20,544 nt of DNA. Source: Dehalococcoidia bacterium (GTDB lineage Bacteria; Chloroflexota; Dehalococcoidia; SM23-28-2; RBG-16-64-32). Location of the stretch: contig JAUYGU010000088.1 in the NCBI GenBank assembly GCA_030690405.1, positions 1 through 20,544 on the forward strand. Direction: 5' to 3'. Below are positions 8,016 to 15,009 of the stretch, piece after piece (position 1 is the first letter of the stretch; each line of letters begins with the position of its first letter). The notes under the pieces were generated by a model, which saw only the letters and a list, made by a program, of their open reading frames with translations, did not search any database and had not been told where the DNA came from. The translations under genes and the position numbers were made by a program.

Positions 8016-8600
8016 TCAAGCCTCCTCTACCCATGCCCGCAGGTTTTGCAGCGCCCGGAACTGGAGCGCCTTGACCGCGCCCTCGCTGCGGCCCATCGCC
8101 TGGGCGATCTCGCGGTTGCGCTGCCGGTCAACAAAGCGCATGAAGATGACCCGCCGCTGGTCCTTCGGCAGCCGCCTGACCAGCTCGATTAGCCGCGTCC
8201 GCTGTTCGACTTCGATGAGGCGGGTCTCCCAGGGCTCCGATTCGTCCTCCGGCAGGCTGTCCAGAGGGGTCTGGCGGGCCTCGTGCCGGAGGAGATCGGA
8301 GGCGGCGTTAGCAGCGATGCGAAGCAGCCAGGCGGAGAACGGGACGCCTCTCCACTGGAAGTGGGAGAGGTTCTGGAGGGCGCGGCGGAACGTCTCCGCC
8401 GTCACGTCCTCGGCTGCGGCGCGGTCTCTGGTGCGGGTGATCGCGAATGCGTACACGCGGTGAAAGTAGCGCTCGTAGAGCTGACCGAAACGGTTGCGGT
8501 CCCTCTGCGAGGCCTCGATCAGGCGGCGTTCCGCTGCCAGTTCCCTTGCGCTGAGCACTCCCACGTTCATTTGTACTGCGTGAGGCTGACCTGAAGGCAT
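8016..8600 (-). CDS. ECF-type RNA polymerase sigma-70 factor
   Basis: About 194 residues. Region 2 spans about 37-105 (LYERYFHRVYAFA, then AEDVTAETFRRAL, then PFSAWLLRIAANAASDLLR); region 4 spans about 137-190 (RLPKDQRRVIFMRF, then REIAQAMGRSEGAVKALQ, a helix-turn-helix). A regions-2-and-4-only layout of this length is typical of extracytoplasmic-function sigma factors. The start is not certain: ATG 8600, ATG 8570 and TTG 8609 are all in frame and none has a clear Shine-Dalgarno. The next gene, 2 bases downstream, encodes a membrane protein with a cytosolic N-terminus, the usual place for the anti-sigma factor, but here that protein is an alpha-2-macroglobulin. The likely job is to activate a cell-surface response when the A2M senses something outside; this is inference from gene order. 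Confidence 0.92.
   Translation of the reverse strand: MPSGQPHAVQMNVGVLSARELAAERRLIEASQRDRNRFGQLYERYFHRVYAFAITRTRDRAAAEDVTAETFRRALQNLSHFQWRGVPFSAWLLRIAANAASDLLRHEARQTPLDSLPEDESEPWETRLIEVEQRTRLIELVRRLPKDQRRVIFMRFVDRQRNREIAQAMGRSEGAVKALQFRALQNLRAWVEEA
8021..8027 (-). promoter_or_regulatory. Ribosome binding site fixing the A2M start
   Basis: GAGGAGG on the minus strand, 7 bases before ATG 8013. It decides between this start and an in-frame alternative at 8034 that would overlap the sigma gene and has no comparable site. It sits within the last codons of the sigma factor gene, as expected for coupled translation. Confidence 0.8.
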
Positions 8601-8698
8601 AACTGGCAAACGGACGAAAGGTTACGGCGATAGCCGGTCTTGGCGATGCTCATACGGAGAAGACGGCGGCGAGCGGCGAAAGGTTCCGAGTCAGACGC

Positions 8699-8745
8699 GC
8701 GGCTCTCAGGCCGCTTTCGCTCGGGGCAGTGGGCGGTCAGCGCCC
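8699..8745 (-). terminator. Possible terminator region with two small GC hairpins
   Basis: Just beyond the stop of the last gene of the catabolic run there are two short inverted repeats: 8699-8703 with 8710-8714 (5 bp, 6-base loop) and 8731-8735 with 8741-8745 (5 bp, 5-base loop). There is no T tract, so these may be chance in GC-rich DNA. Confidence 0.25.
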
Positions 8746-8750
8746 GCGGG

Positions 8751-9602
8751 TCAGGCGAGGGGCTGAAGCGTGGGGTTCCGGCCGCCGATGATGTCGTTCA
8801 GGCGCGAGGAGACCCGGCCCTTCGTCTCTTCGTGGGTGATGATGTAGAACCTCTCGTCCCGGATAGCGTCCACCACGGCACCGGCGACCTGCTCGGGCGG
8901 CAGCCCCGTGGCCAGAAGTGCCCGGAAGGCCTGCTCCATCGCCTGCATCTGCTGGGCCGGCACCCCTGCCCCGGCGGCGTCGCGCAGCTCGTCAGGCCGG
9001 TTCCTCTCCGACTCACCGATGCGCGTGTTCACGACGGCCGGGCAAAGCACCGAGACCTTGATCTTCGAGCCGGTCAGCGAGAGCTCGTGGTACAGCGATT
9101 CGGACAGGGCCACCACCGCGTGCTTGCTGGCGCAGTACATCGCCAGCCAGGGGCGCGTGTGCAGCCCGGCGCCGGACGCCGTGTTCACCACGTGGCACTC
9201 GTCGCCCTGCTGGAGCATGATCGGCACGAACGCCCTTATCCCGTGGATCACCCCCCAGAGGTTGACGCCCAGCACCCACTCCCAGTCCTTCGCCGTCTGC
9301 TGCCAGGTCACCCCGCCGACGCCGACGCCGGCGTTGTTGCACACGACATGGACCGCCCCGAACGTATCGATCGTGAAGGCGGCGAGCGCCTCAACGTCCT
9401 CACCGCGCGAGACGTCGGTCCGCTTCGAGGCGACGGTGGCGCCCTTCGCCCGCATCTCGCTCGCCGCACGGGTCAGCGCCTCCTCCTCGATGTCCGCCAG
9501 CACCACCTTCATCCCCTCGGCGGCGAAACGCTCCGCCATCGCCCTGCCGATGCCGCTGGCCCCTCCGGTCACGACCGCCACCTTGCCGTTAAGCTCCTTC
9601 AC
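8751..9602 (-). CDS. SDR family NAD(P)-dependent oxidoreductase
   Basis: 283 residues, a classical short-chain dehydrogenase/reductase. The Rossmann motif TGGASGIG is at 12-19, NNAG at 89-92, and the catalytic tetrad is Asn114, Ser143, Tyr156 and Lys160 (YCASK). Asp37 at the end of the second strand favours NAD(H) over NADP(H). The C-terminal extension (about 185-283) is longer than in its neighbour and contains a Gln/Ala-rich helix and a 'GRVSSRLNDII' end, as in SDRs acting on bulky alcohols or 2-hydroxy compounds; the substrate is not known. GTG 9602 is chosen because GAGGAGG lies 5 bases upstream. It is the last gene of the seven-gene run, 22 bases after the related SDR. Confidence 0.9.
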   Translation of the reverse strand: MKELNGKVAVVTGGASGIGRAMAERFAAEGMKVVLADIEEEALTRAASEMRAKGATVASKRTDVSRGEDVEALAAFTIDTFGAVHVVCNNAGVGVGGVTWQQTAKDWEWVLGVNLWGVIHGIRAFVPIMLQQGDECHVVNTASGAGLHTRPWLAMYCASKHAVVALSESLYHELSLTGSKIKVSVLCPAVVNTRIGESERNRPDELRDAAGAGVPAQQMQAMEQAFRALLATGLPPEQVAGAVVDAIRDERFYIITHEETKGRVSSRLNDIIGGRNPTLQPLA

Positions 9603-9624
9603 TTCGCCCTCCTCGCACTCTCGG

Positions 9625-10407
9625 TTACATCAGGCTCATGGCCGCCGGTATCAGGCGGCGCGGCTGACCGTACTGGAGCGCCATCACCTGTCCGGCCAGG
9701 GAATCGTCGCGCACGATCTCCAGTACCGCGTCGGCCACCTCGGACGGGGGTATCATCGGAATCCGGGCCAGGATGCCCTCCCAGCGGGCGCGCTCCTCGC
9801 CCGACATAGACTCCAGCCGCCTTCTCGGCAGCGGCGTGTCCACGAAGCTCGGGCAGACGCAGTTGACCCGGATGTTGGCCTCCTCCTTCAGGAAGGCGAG
9901 CGCTCGCGTCAGGCCGACTACGCCGTGCTTGGTGGCGGCGTAGATCGGGTCCTGATCGTAGGCGATGAGGCCGGCGAGGGAGGCGGTGTTGACGATGACG
10001 CCGCCGCCGCGGCGGCGCATCGCCGGCACCGCCGCGTCCGTCCCAGCCACGACCGCCCACAGGTTGACCGCGATGGTCTTGTCCCATCTCTCGCGCGGTG
10101 CCGCCGGGAAACGCGGCCAGCCGGCGTTGATGCCCGCGTTGTTGTGCAGGACGTCGAGGCCCCCGAACGTCTCCTCGGTGAAGGCCACCATCCGCTCGAC
10201 GTCTTCCCAGCGGCTAACGTCCGTGCGCACGAACGCCGCCCGCCCTCCCGCCTCCTCGAGGAGACGCGCCGTCTCCCGGCCGCCGTCCTCATCGACGTCC
10301 GCGATGACGACCGACGCCCCCGCCTCCGCCAGGGCGATTGCCGTCGCCCGCCCGATGCCCGAGCCGCCTCCCGTGACCAGGGCCACCTTGCCCTCGAGGT
10401 CATTCAC
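9625..10407 (-). CDS. SDR family NAD(P)-dependent oxidoreductase
   Basis: 260 residues with TGGGSGIG at 12-19, NNAG at 89-92, Asn115, Ser143, Tyr156 and Lys160 (YAATK), and Asp37 predicting NAD(H). The fold and catalytic residues are complete, so it should be an active alcohol/ketone oxidoreductase, substrate unknown. Catalytic Ser, Tyr and Lys fall at the same residue numbers as in the downstream SDR, suggesting a tandem duplication followed by divergence. The start is GTG 10407, with AGGAG 8 bases upstream; the stop of the ThDP gene lies 10 bases before the start, so the two are one transcript. A Pro-rich loop after the NNAG strand (GWPRFPAAPRE) and the C-terminal PRRLIPAAM may shape the substrate pocket. 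Confidence 0.9.
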   Translation of the reverse strand: MNDLEGKVALVTGGGSGIGRATAIALAEAGASVVIADVDEDGGRETARLLEEAGGRAAFVRTDVSRWEDVERMVAFTEETFGGLDVLHNNAGINAGWPRFPAAPRERWDKTIAVNLWAVVAGTDAAVPAMRRRGGGVIVNTASLAGLIAYDQDPIYAATKHGVVGLTRALAFLKEEANIRVNCVCPSFVDTPLPRRRLESMSGEERARWEGILARIPMIPPSEVADAVLEIVRDDSLAGQVMALQYGQPRRLIPAAMSLM

Positions 10408-10417
10408 CTGCCCGCTC

Positions 10418-12142
10418 CTAGCTCTTGGCGCCCGAGCGAGCGGCCGCCCACAGCGCGAGCCCCGGCGGGTTCACGTTCTCCACCGGGTCTACCGCCGCGT
10501 GGATCACCGCCGGCTTCCCGCTGGCGACCGCGCGCTCAAGCGCCGGCCGCAGATCGACGGCGCGATCCACGTAATCCCCGTGGCAGCCCATGGCGATCGC
10601 CACCTGGTCGAACCTCACGGGCGCGTGATCGCTGCCGAACCAGGCGGCCTCTCGGCCCCACACCCGGCTCTGTGCGCTCTTCTCCATCCCGTACGCCCCG
10701 TCCACGGCCACGACGGTCACGATCGGCAGCCGGTAGCGGGCTGCCGTCTCCAGCTCCTGCATGTTGAACCGGAAGGCGCTGTCCCCGCTGACGCAGAAGG
10801 CTGGCCGCTCGGGCGACGCCAGGCTCGCCCCGATGGCGAACGGCAGCCCCGTCCCCAGGTGCCCGGCGTTGGACGTCCACAGCATGGAGCGCGGCTCCCG
10901 GACGAGGAGGTAGTGCGCCGCCCAGACGCAGGTGTTGCCCCCGTCGAGGGCCACGGTCGCGCCGGGCGGGAGGAAGTCGTTCAGCACGGTGAATATCTGG
11001 CCCGGGACCATCGGCCTCCGCTCCATGTCCGCGACACGCTCGTTCATCTCGTCGCGCCACTTCTGGTCGACCGCTCTCACGGTCGCCATCTGCTCGTGCA
11101 GCTCCCGCGGCGGCGTCAACTCTCTTACGGCGTCGAGCAGCTGTCCGAGGACCGCCTTGGCGTCGCCCACCAGCGCCAATTCCACGGGCCGGTTGAGCCC
11201 GATGTTCGTGGCGTCTGCGTCGACCTGTATCACCTTTTGACGCGCCGAGTCCGCCCAGACCGGCGGCCGGCCCCAGAAGTCCAGCTCACCGAACCGCGTA
11301 CCCACGGCCAGCACCACGTCCGCCATGTTCTTGACCATCGCGGAGGCGGGCGAAACCGGCTGTGTGACAAGCGGGTGGCCGTCCGGGACGGTGCCCCTGG
11401 AGCCGGCGCCCGTCGTTACGGGGCAGCCCAGGTGCTCCGCCAGGGCGCGCGCCTCCGCGCCCGCGCCGGAGCGCTGCGTCCCGCCACCGCAGTGGAGCAG
11501 CGGCATCCGGGCCTCGACGAGCGTTTCGGCCGCCCGGCGGACAAGCTCCGCGTCCGCGGGCGCGCGGGCGGTGGAGCGGTACTCCTCCCTCTTCCATACC
11601 GGCGCGCTGTCCGCTTCGCCCCGCGCCATGAGCAGGTCCTCCGGCACCTCGATGTGTACGGGGCCGGGACGTCCCGTCACCGCGACGCGGAAGGCCTGGC
11701 GGACGATGTCCGGGATCCGCTTCCACTGGTTCGCCCGCGCACTCCACTTGACCGCCGGCTTGAAGTACGCCTCCTGGTCCAGCACCTGCATCCCGCCCAG
11801 GTGGGGATAGGCGATGTCGGAGCGGCGAGCGGTGGTGATCGCCACCACGGGGCTCCCCTCGTCGCGGGCGCAGAGGACCCCGGATATCAGGTTCGCCGCC
11901 CCCGGCCCGGCGCAGGCCATCACCACCGCCGGCTCCCCCGTGACGCGCGTCATGGCGTCGGCGGCGTGGGCGGCCGCCGCTTCGTGATCCGGCACCAGCA
12001 GCCCCATGCCCAGCTCCGCACCGAGGCGCTCCAGCGCTTCCAGGAAGATCATGTACGTCCCGTCAGGGATCGCCCACACGTGGCGTACCCCCTCGGCGTG
12101 CAGGCTCCTCAGGAGAAGCTCTCCTCCGGTTATCTCACCCAT
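10418..12142 (-). CDS. Thiamine diphosphate-dependent enzyme (acetolactate synthase / decarboxylase superfamily)
   Basis: 574 residues with the three-domain ThDP layout. The N-terminal pyrimidine-binding domain has catalytic Glu54 in PDHEAAAAHAADA and a CAGPGAAN motif. The central Rossmann-like domain has HCGGGTQRSG and VVLAVGTRFGELDFWG. The C-terminal pyrophosphate-binding domain has SNAGHLGTGLPFAIGA, then GDSAFRFN (Asp454) and VDGAYG (Asp481). The usual metal motif is GDG followed by about 26 residues and NN; here it is GDS and Asp-Gly, both substitutions. GDSAF is shared with oxalyl-CoA decarboxylase and 2-hydroxyacyl-CoA lyase, whereas the N-terminus looks more like acetolactate or sulfoacetaldehyde acetyltransferases, so the reaction cannot be named. 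No regulatory subunit (ilvH) is adjacent, which argues against branched-chain amino acid synthesis. The start at 12142 is preferred because of the GAGAGGTG site; ATG 12157 lacks one. Confidence 0.85.
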   Translation of the reverse strand: MGEITGGELLLRSLHAEGVRHVWAIPDGTYMIFLEALERLGAELGMGLLVPDHEAAAAHAADAMTRVTGEPAVVMACAGPGAANLISGVLCARDEGSPVVAITTARRSDIAYPHLGGMQVLDQEAYFKPAVKWSARANQWKRIPDIVRQAFRVAVTGRPGPVHIEVPEDLLMARGEADSAPVWKREEYRSTARAPADAELVRRAAETLVEARMPLLHCGGGTQRSGAGAEARALAEHLGCPVTTGAGSRGTVPDGHPLVTQPVSPASAMVKNMADVVLAVGTRFGELDFWGRPPVWADSARQKVIQVDADATNIGLNRPVELALVGDAKAVLGQLLDAVRELTPPRELHEQMATVRAVDQKWRDEMNERVADMERRPMVPGQIFTVLNDFLPPGATVALDGGNTCVWAAHYLLVREPRSMLWTSNAGHLGTGLPFAIGASLASPERPAFCVSGDSAFRFNMQELETAARYRLPIVTVVAVDGAYGMEKSAQSRVWGREAAWFGSDHAPVRFDQVAIAMGCHGDYVDRAVDLRPALERAVASGKPAVIHAAVDPVENVNPPGLALWAAARSGAKS

Positions 12143-12147
12143 CCGGT

Positions 12148-12155
12148 CACCTCTC
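12148..12155 (-). promoter_or_regulatory. Ribosome binding site fixing the ThDP enzyme start
   Basis: GAGAGGTG on the minus strand, 5 bases before ATG 12142. It favours this start over the in-frame ATG at 12157, which the site itself nearly overlaps. Confidence 0.65.
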
Positions 12156-12279
12156 ATCTACGATGTGGGATCATAGCGCTCGCGTGTAATGCGCAGCATA
12201 CATGGCGGCTGCGCCTGCCGAAAAGCGCGCCTGCAGGCCGGCGTTCTGAGTGCGCTGCGCTGCCGTGCAAGACGGCTCT

Positions 12280-13476
12280 CTACGCGGCGAAGCCCTTCCG
12301 GTACATCGTCACGACCACGGCCCCGCCGAGGCCGATGTTGTGCTGCAGCGCGACCTTTGCCCCCGCGACCTGGCGGGCGTTGGCCTCGCCCCGGAGTTGC
12401 CAGTTCAGCTCGCTGCACTGGGCCAGGCCGGTGGCGCCCAGCGGGTGGCCTTTAGAGATCAGCCCGCCCGACGGGTTGACGACCCACTGGCCGCCGTAGG
12501 TCACCGCCCCTTCGTCGATCAGCTTCCCGCCTTCCCCCTCGCCGCACAGCCCAAGCGCCTCGTAGGTGATCATCTCGTTCGACGAGAAGCAGTCGTGCAA
12601 CTCGATGACGTCAACGTTCTCCGGCCCCAGGCCCGTCTGCTCGTACACCCTCTGAGCGGCCAGCCGCGTCATCTCGCTCCCGATGAGGGCAATGGAGCTC
12701 TTGCTTTCGAACGTGTCCGCCGTGTCGGTCACCATAGCCTGTCCGATGATCTCGATCGCCTTGTCTTCCAGCGAGTGCTTGTGGACGAACTCCTCGCTGG
12801 CGAGCATGGCCGCCGCCGCACCGTCCGAAGTGGGGCAGCACTGGAGCTTCGTGAGCGGCGCGTGGACCATCGGCGCGGCCAGGATCTCCTCCAGCGTGTA
12901 CTCGTCCTGGAACTGCGAGTACGGGTTGTTCACGGAGTGGCGGTGGTTCTTTAGGCCGATCTACGCGAACTGCTCCGGCTTCGACCCGTACCGCTCCATG
13001 TGCTCGCGGCCGGCGTTCCCGAAGATCTGGGGCGCCACCGGCGAGGTCTCGAATCCCCGGAGCTTGACCATCATGTCAACGTGGCGGTCCATGGGGTTGA
13101 TGCGGTCCGTGTACTTGACCCCGAGCGATCCCTTCTCCATCTTCTCGAAGCCCAGGGCGAGCACGCAGTCGGCGATCCCGCCCTCAACGAGCTCTCTGCC
13201 GAGGAAGAGCGCAGTCGAACCCGTCGAGCAGTTGTTGTTGAGGTTGTAGACGGGGATGCCCGTGAGCCCCAGCTGGTAGACGGCGCGCTGGCCGCAGGTC
13301 GACTCGCCGTAGACGTAGCCGACGGCAGCCTGCTGAACCTCCTCATAGGGGATGCCCGCGTCCTCCAGCGCCTTCGTCCCGGCCTCCTTCGCCATGTCCG
13401 GGTAGTCCCAGGCGCGGGACCCAGGCTTTTCGAACTTGGTCATTCCAACACCGACGACGTACACCTTGCGGGCCAT
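12280..13476 (-). pseudogene. SCP-x-type thiolase with an in-frame TAG stop
   Basis: Read through, this is a 398-codon thiolase of normal length. The first part (codons 1-171) has [11 protein letters not shown] and the acyl-accepting Cys83 in [11 protein letters not shown]. The second part has HDCFSSNE (His294, Cys296) and GHPLGATG (His344), typical of SCP-x/lipid-transfer-type acetyl-CoA acyltransferases that cleave 3-ketoacyl-CoA. Both parts are in the same frame and are separated only by TAG at codon 172 (12961-12963), inside the conserved stretch [22 protein letters not shown], where family members usually have Lys; one base change (AAG to TAG) explains it. Downstream ATG 12933 could restart a fragment without the active Cys. 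AAGGAGG precedes ATG 13476. The rest of the sequence is not decayed, so the stop is recent, a sequencing error, or read through. The DUF35 OB-fold partner often found beside such thiolases is absent. Confidence 0.88.
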
Positions 13477-13556
13477 CTCTCCTCCTTCTCAACGGTTGCC
13501 GCTCCGGCGGCTCGCCGAGTCCAATATAGCTTCGATACGCGCCGAGTTCCACTCAC

Positions 13557-15008
13557 TCAGGCGTCGGCGATGAACACCGACTTGTACTCGGAGTAGTGCT
13601 CGAGGGCGACCATCCCCTGCTCCCGGCCGATGCCGGACTGCTTGACGCCGCCGAACGGCGCCTCGATGTGCACCGACGACGAGGAGTTGACCGAGAGCAT
13701 CCCGGTCTCCACGGCGCGGGCCACGCGCAGGGCCCGGCCCACGTCCCGCGTCCAGATCGACCCCGAGAGGCCGTAGATGGAGTCGTTCGCCAGCCGGACG
13801 GCCTCGTCTTCGCCCTCGAAGGGGGTGATCGCGACCACCGGCCCGAACACCTCCTCCTGCATGATCCGCATCTCCGGCCGCACGCCGACGTAGACGGTGG
13901 GGGTGAGGAAGTTCCCCGGTGAGTCCAGCCGCTCCCCGCCGCACAGGCGCGTGGCGCCTTCGGCGGCGGCGGACTCAAGGTACTCCTCCACCTTTTGCCG
14001 GTGCTCCGGCGTGATAAGCGGGCCCATCTCGGTAGACTCGTTGGCGGTGTCGCCCACGCGGAGAGCCTTCGTCCGGGCGACGAACCGCTCGGCGAACTCA
14101 TCGAAGAGCACTCGCTCCACCAGGATGCGGCTGCGCGAGCAGCAGTCTTGGCCGGCGTTGTCGTAGACGGCGAAGATAGAGGACTCCACGCAGGCGTCGA
14201 GGTCGGCGTCCGCGAACACCAGGCTGGCGGACTTCCCGCCCAGCTCCAGCGAAACCCGCTTGATGCCCTGGGCGGCCTCCTGCATCACGTGCGTGCCCAC
14301 CTCGGTAGACCCCGTGAAGGCGATCTTGCGGACCAGGGGGTGTCGCACCAGCGCCTCGCCGGCCTCCGAGCCCTTTCCCGGCACGACGTTGAGCACCCCC
14401 GGCGGCTGGCCGGCCTCCACCGCCAGCCCGGCCAGGGCGAGAGCGCTGAGCGGCGTGACCTCGGCCGGCTTCACGACGACCGAGTTGCCCATCGCCAGGG
14501 CGGGGGCGACCTTCCAGCCGAGGATCACCATCGGGAAGTTCCAGGGCGTGATCGCGGCGCACACGCCGATAGGCTCCCGGAAGGTGAGCAGGGTCCCCTG
14601 CGCCTGGGCGGGGATCGTCTGCCCGTGGAACTTATCGACGGCACCGGCGTAGTAGTCGAACGTGGCGGCCACCGCCGATATCTCTCCGCGGGCGGCCGAG
14701 ATCGGCTTGCCGGCGTTCTGCGACTCGAGGCGGGCGAGCGACTCGTGGTCGCGGCGGATGAGGTCGGCGATCCGGCGGAGGACGTCGCGCCGCTCCCGCA
14801 CCGGTGCGCTCCGCCAGACCCCCTCCTGGAACCGGCGGTGGGCAACCGTTACCGCCCGGTCGACGTCGGCCGCCGACGCCCGGGCGACGCGCGCGATCTC
14901 CTGGCCGGTCGCCGGGTCGCGGATCGAGCTTTCGGCCCCGCCGGAGGCGTCCGTCTGGGTCCCGTCGATGAAGAGTCCGCGGGTGGTCATGTCGAAGGCG
15001 CCGGGCAT
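13557..15008 (-). CDS. NAD(P)+-dependent aldehyde dehydrogenase
   Basis: 483 residues, full length for the ALDH superfamily. It oxidises an aldehyde to the acid through a thioacyl intermediate. Visible motifs: TPWNFP (Asn157, oxyanion hole), FTGSTEVG (231-238, cofactor-binding loop), LELGGKS (Glu255, general base), NAGQDCC (catalytic Cys289), EEVFGPV, and the C-terminal PFGGVKQSGIGRE. The start is ATG 15008, one base after the stop of the PLP lyase-like gene; ATG 14990 is an alternative. This close coupling suggests that the aldehyde comes from the lyase. The motif set is that of betaine-, lactaldehyde- or long-chain-type ALDHs and does not by itself fix the chain length. The downstream thiolase begins after an 80-base gap that has its own strong ribosome-binding site. 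Confidence 0.93.
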   Translation of the reverse strand: MPGAFDMTTRGLFIDGTQTDASGGAESSIRDPATGQEIARVARASAADVDRAVTVAHRRFQEGVWRSAPVRERRDVLRRIADLIRRDHESLARLESQNAGKPISAARGEISAVAATFDYYAGAVDKFHGQTIPAQAQGTLLTFREPIGVCAAITPWNFPMVILGWKVAPALAMGNSVVVKPAEVTPLSALALAGLAVEAGQPPGVLNVVPGKGSEAGEALVRHPLVRKIAFTGSTEVGTHVMQEAAQGIKRVSLELGGKSASLVFADADLDACVESSIFAVYDNAGQDCCSRSRILVERVLFDEFAERFVARTKALRVGDTANESTEMGPLITPEHRQKVEEYLESAAAEGATRLCGGERLDSPGNFLTPTVYVGVRPEMRIMQEEVFGPVVAITPFEGEDEAVRLANDSIYGLSGSIWTRDVGRALRVARAVETGMLSVNSSSSVHIEAPFGGVKQSGIGREQGMVALEHYSEYKSVFIADA

Positions 15009-15009
15009 C

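Noticed and set aside
8601..8660. Self-regulated ECF promoter upstream of the sigma gene
   Set aside because: A GTAAC box is visible, but no matching CGTC-type -10 element lies at 16-17 bases, so it is not supported.
9965..12499. Very long plus-strand open frame (844 codons) opposite the ThDP and SDR genes
   Set aside because: It is antisense to genes with intact catalytic motifs, is Arg/Pro/His-rich with no domain, and reflects the lack of stop codons in GC-rich DNA.
12961..12963. Genome-wide TAG recoding (for example pyrrolysine)
   Set aside because: At least six genes in the window end naturally with TAG, and the normal residue at the thiolase site is probably Lys with no catalytic role.
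12961..13476. Treating the two thiolase halves as separate genes or as a frameshift
   Set aside because: Both halves are in the same frame and join across one TAG within a conserved motif, so a single nonsense codon is the simpler reading.
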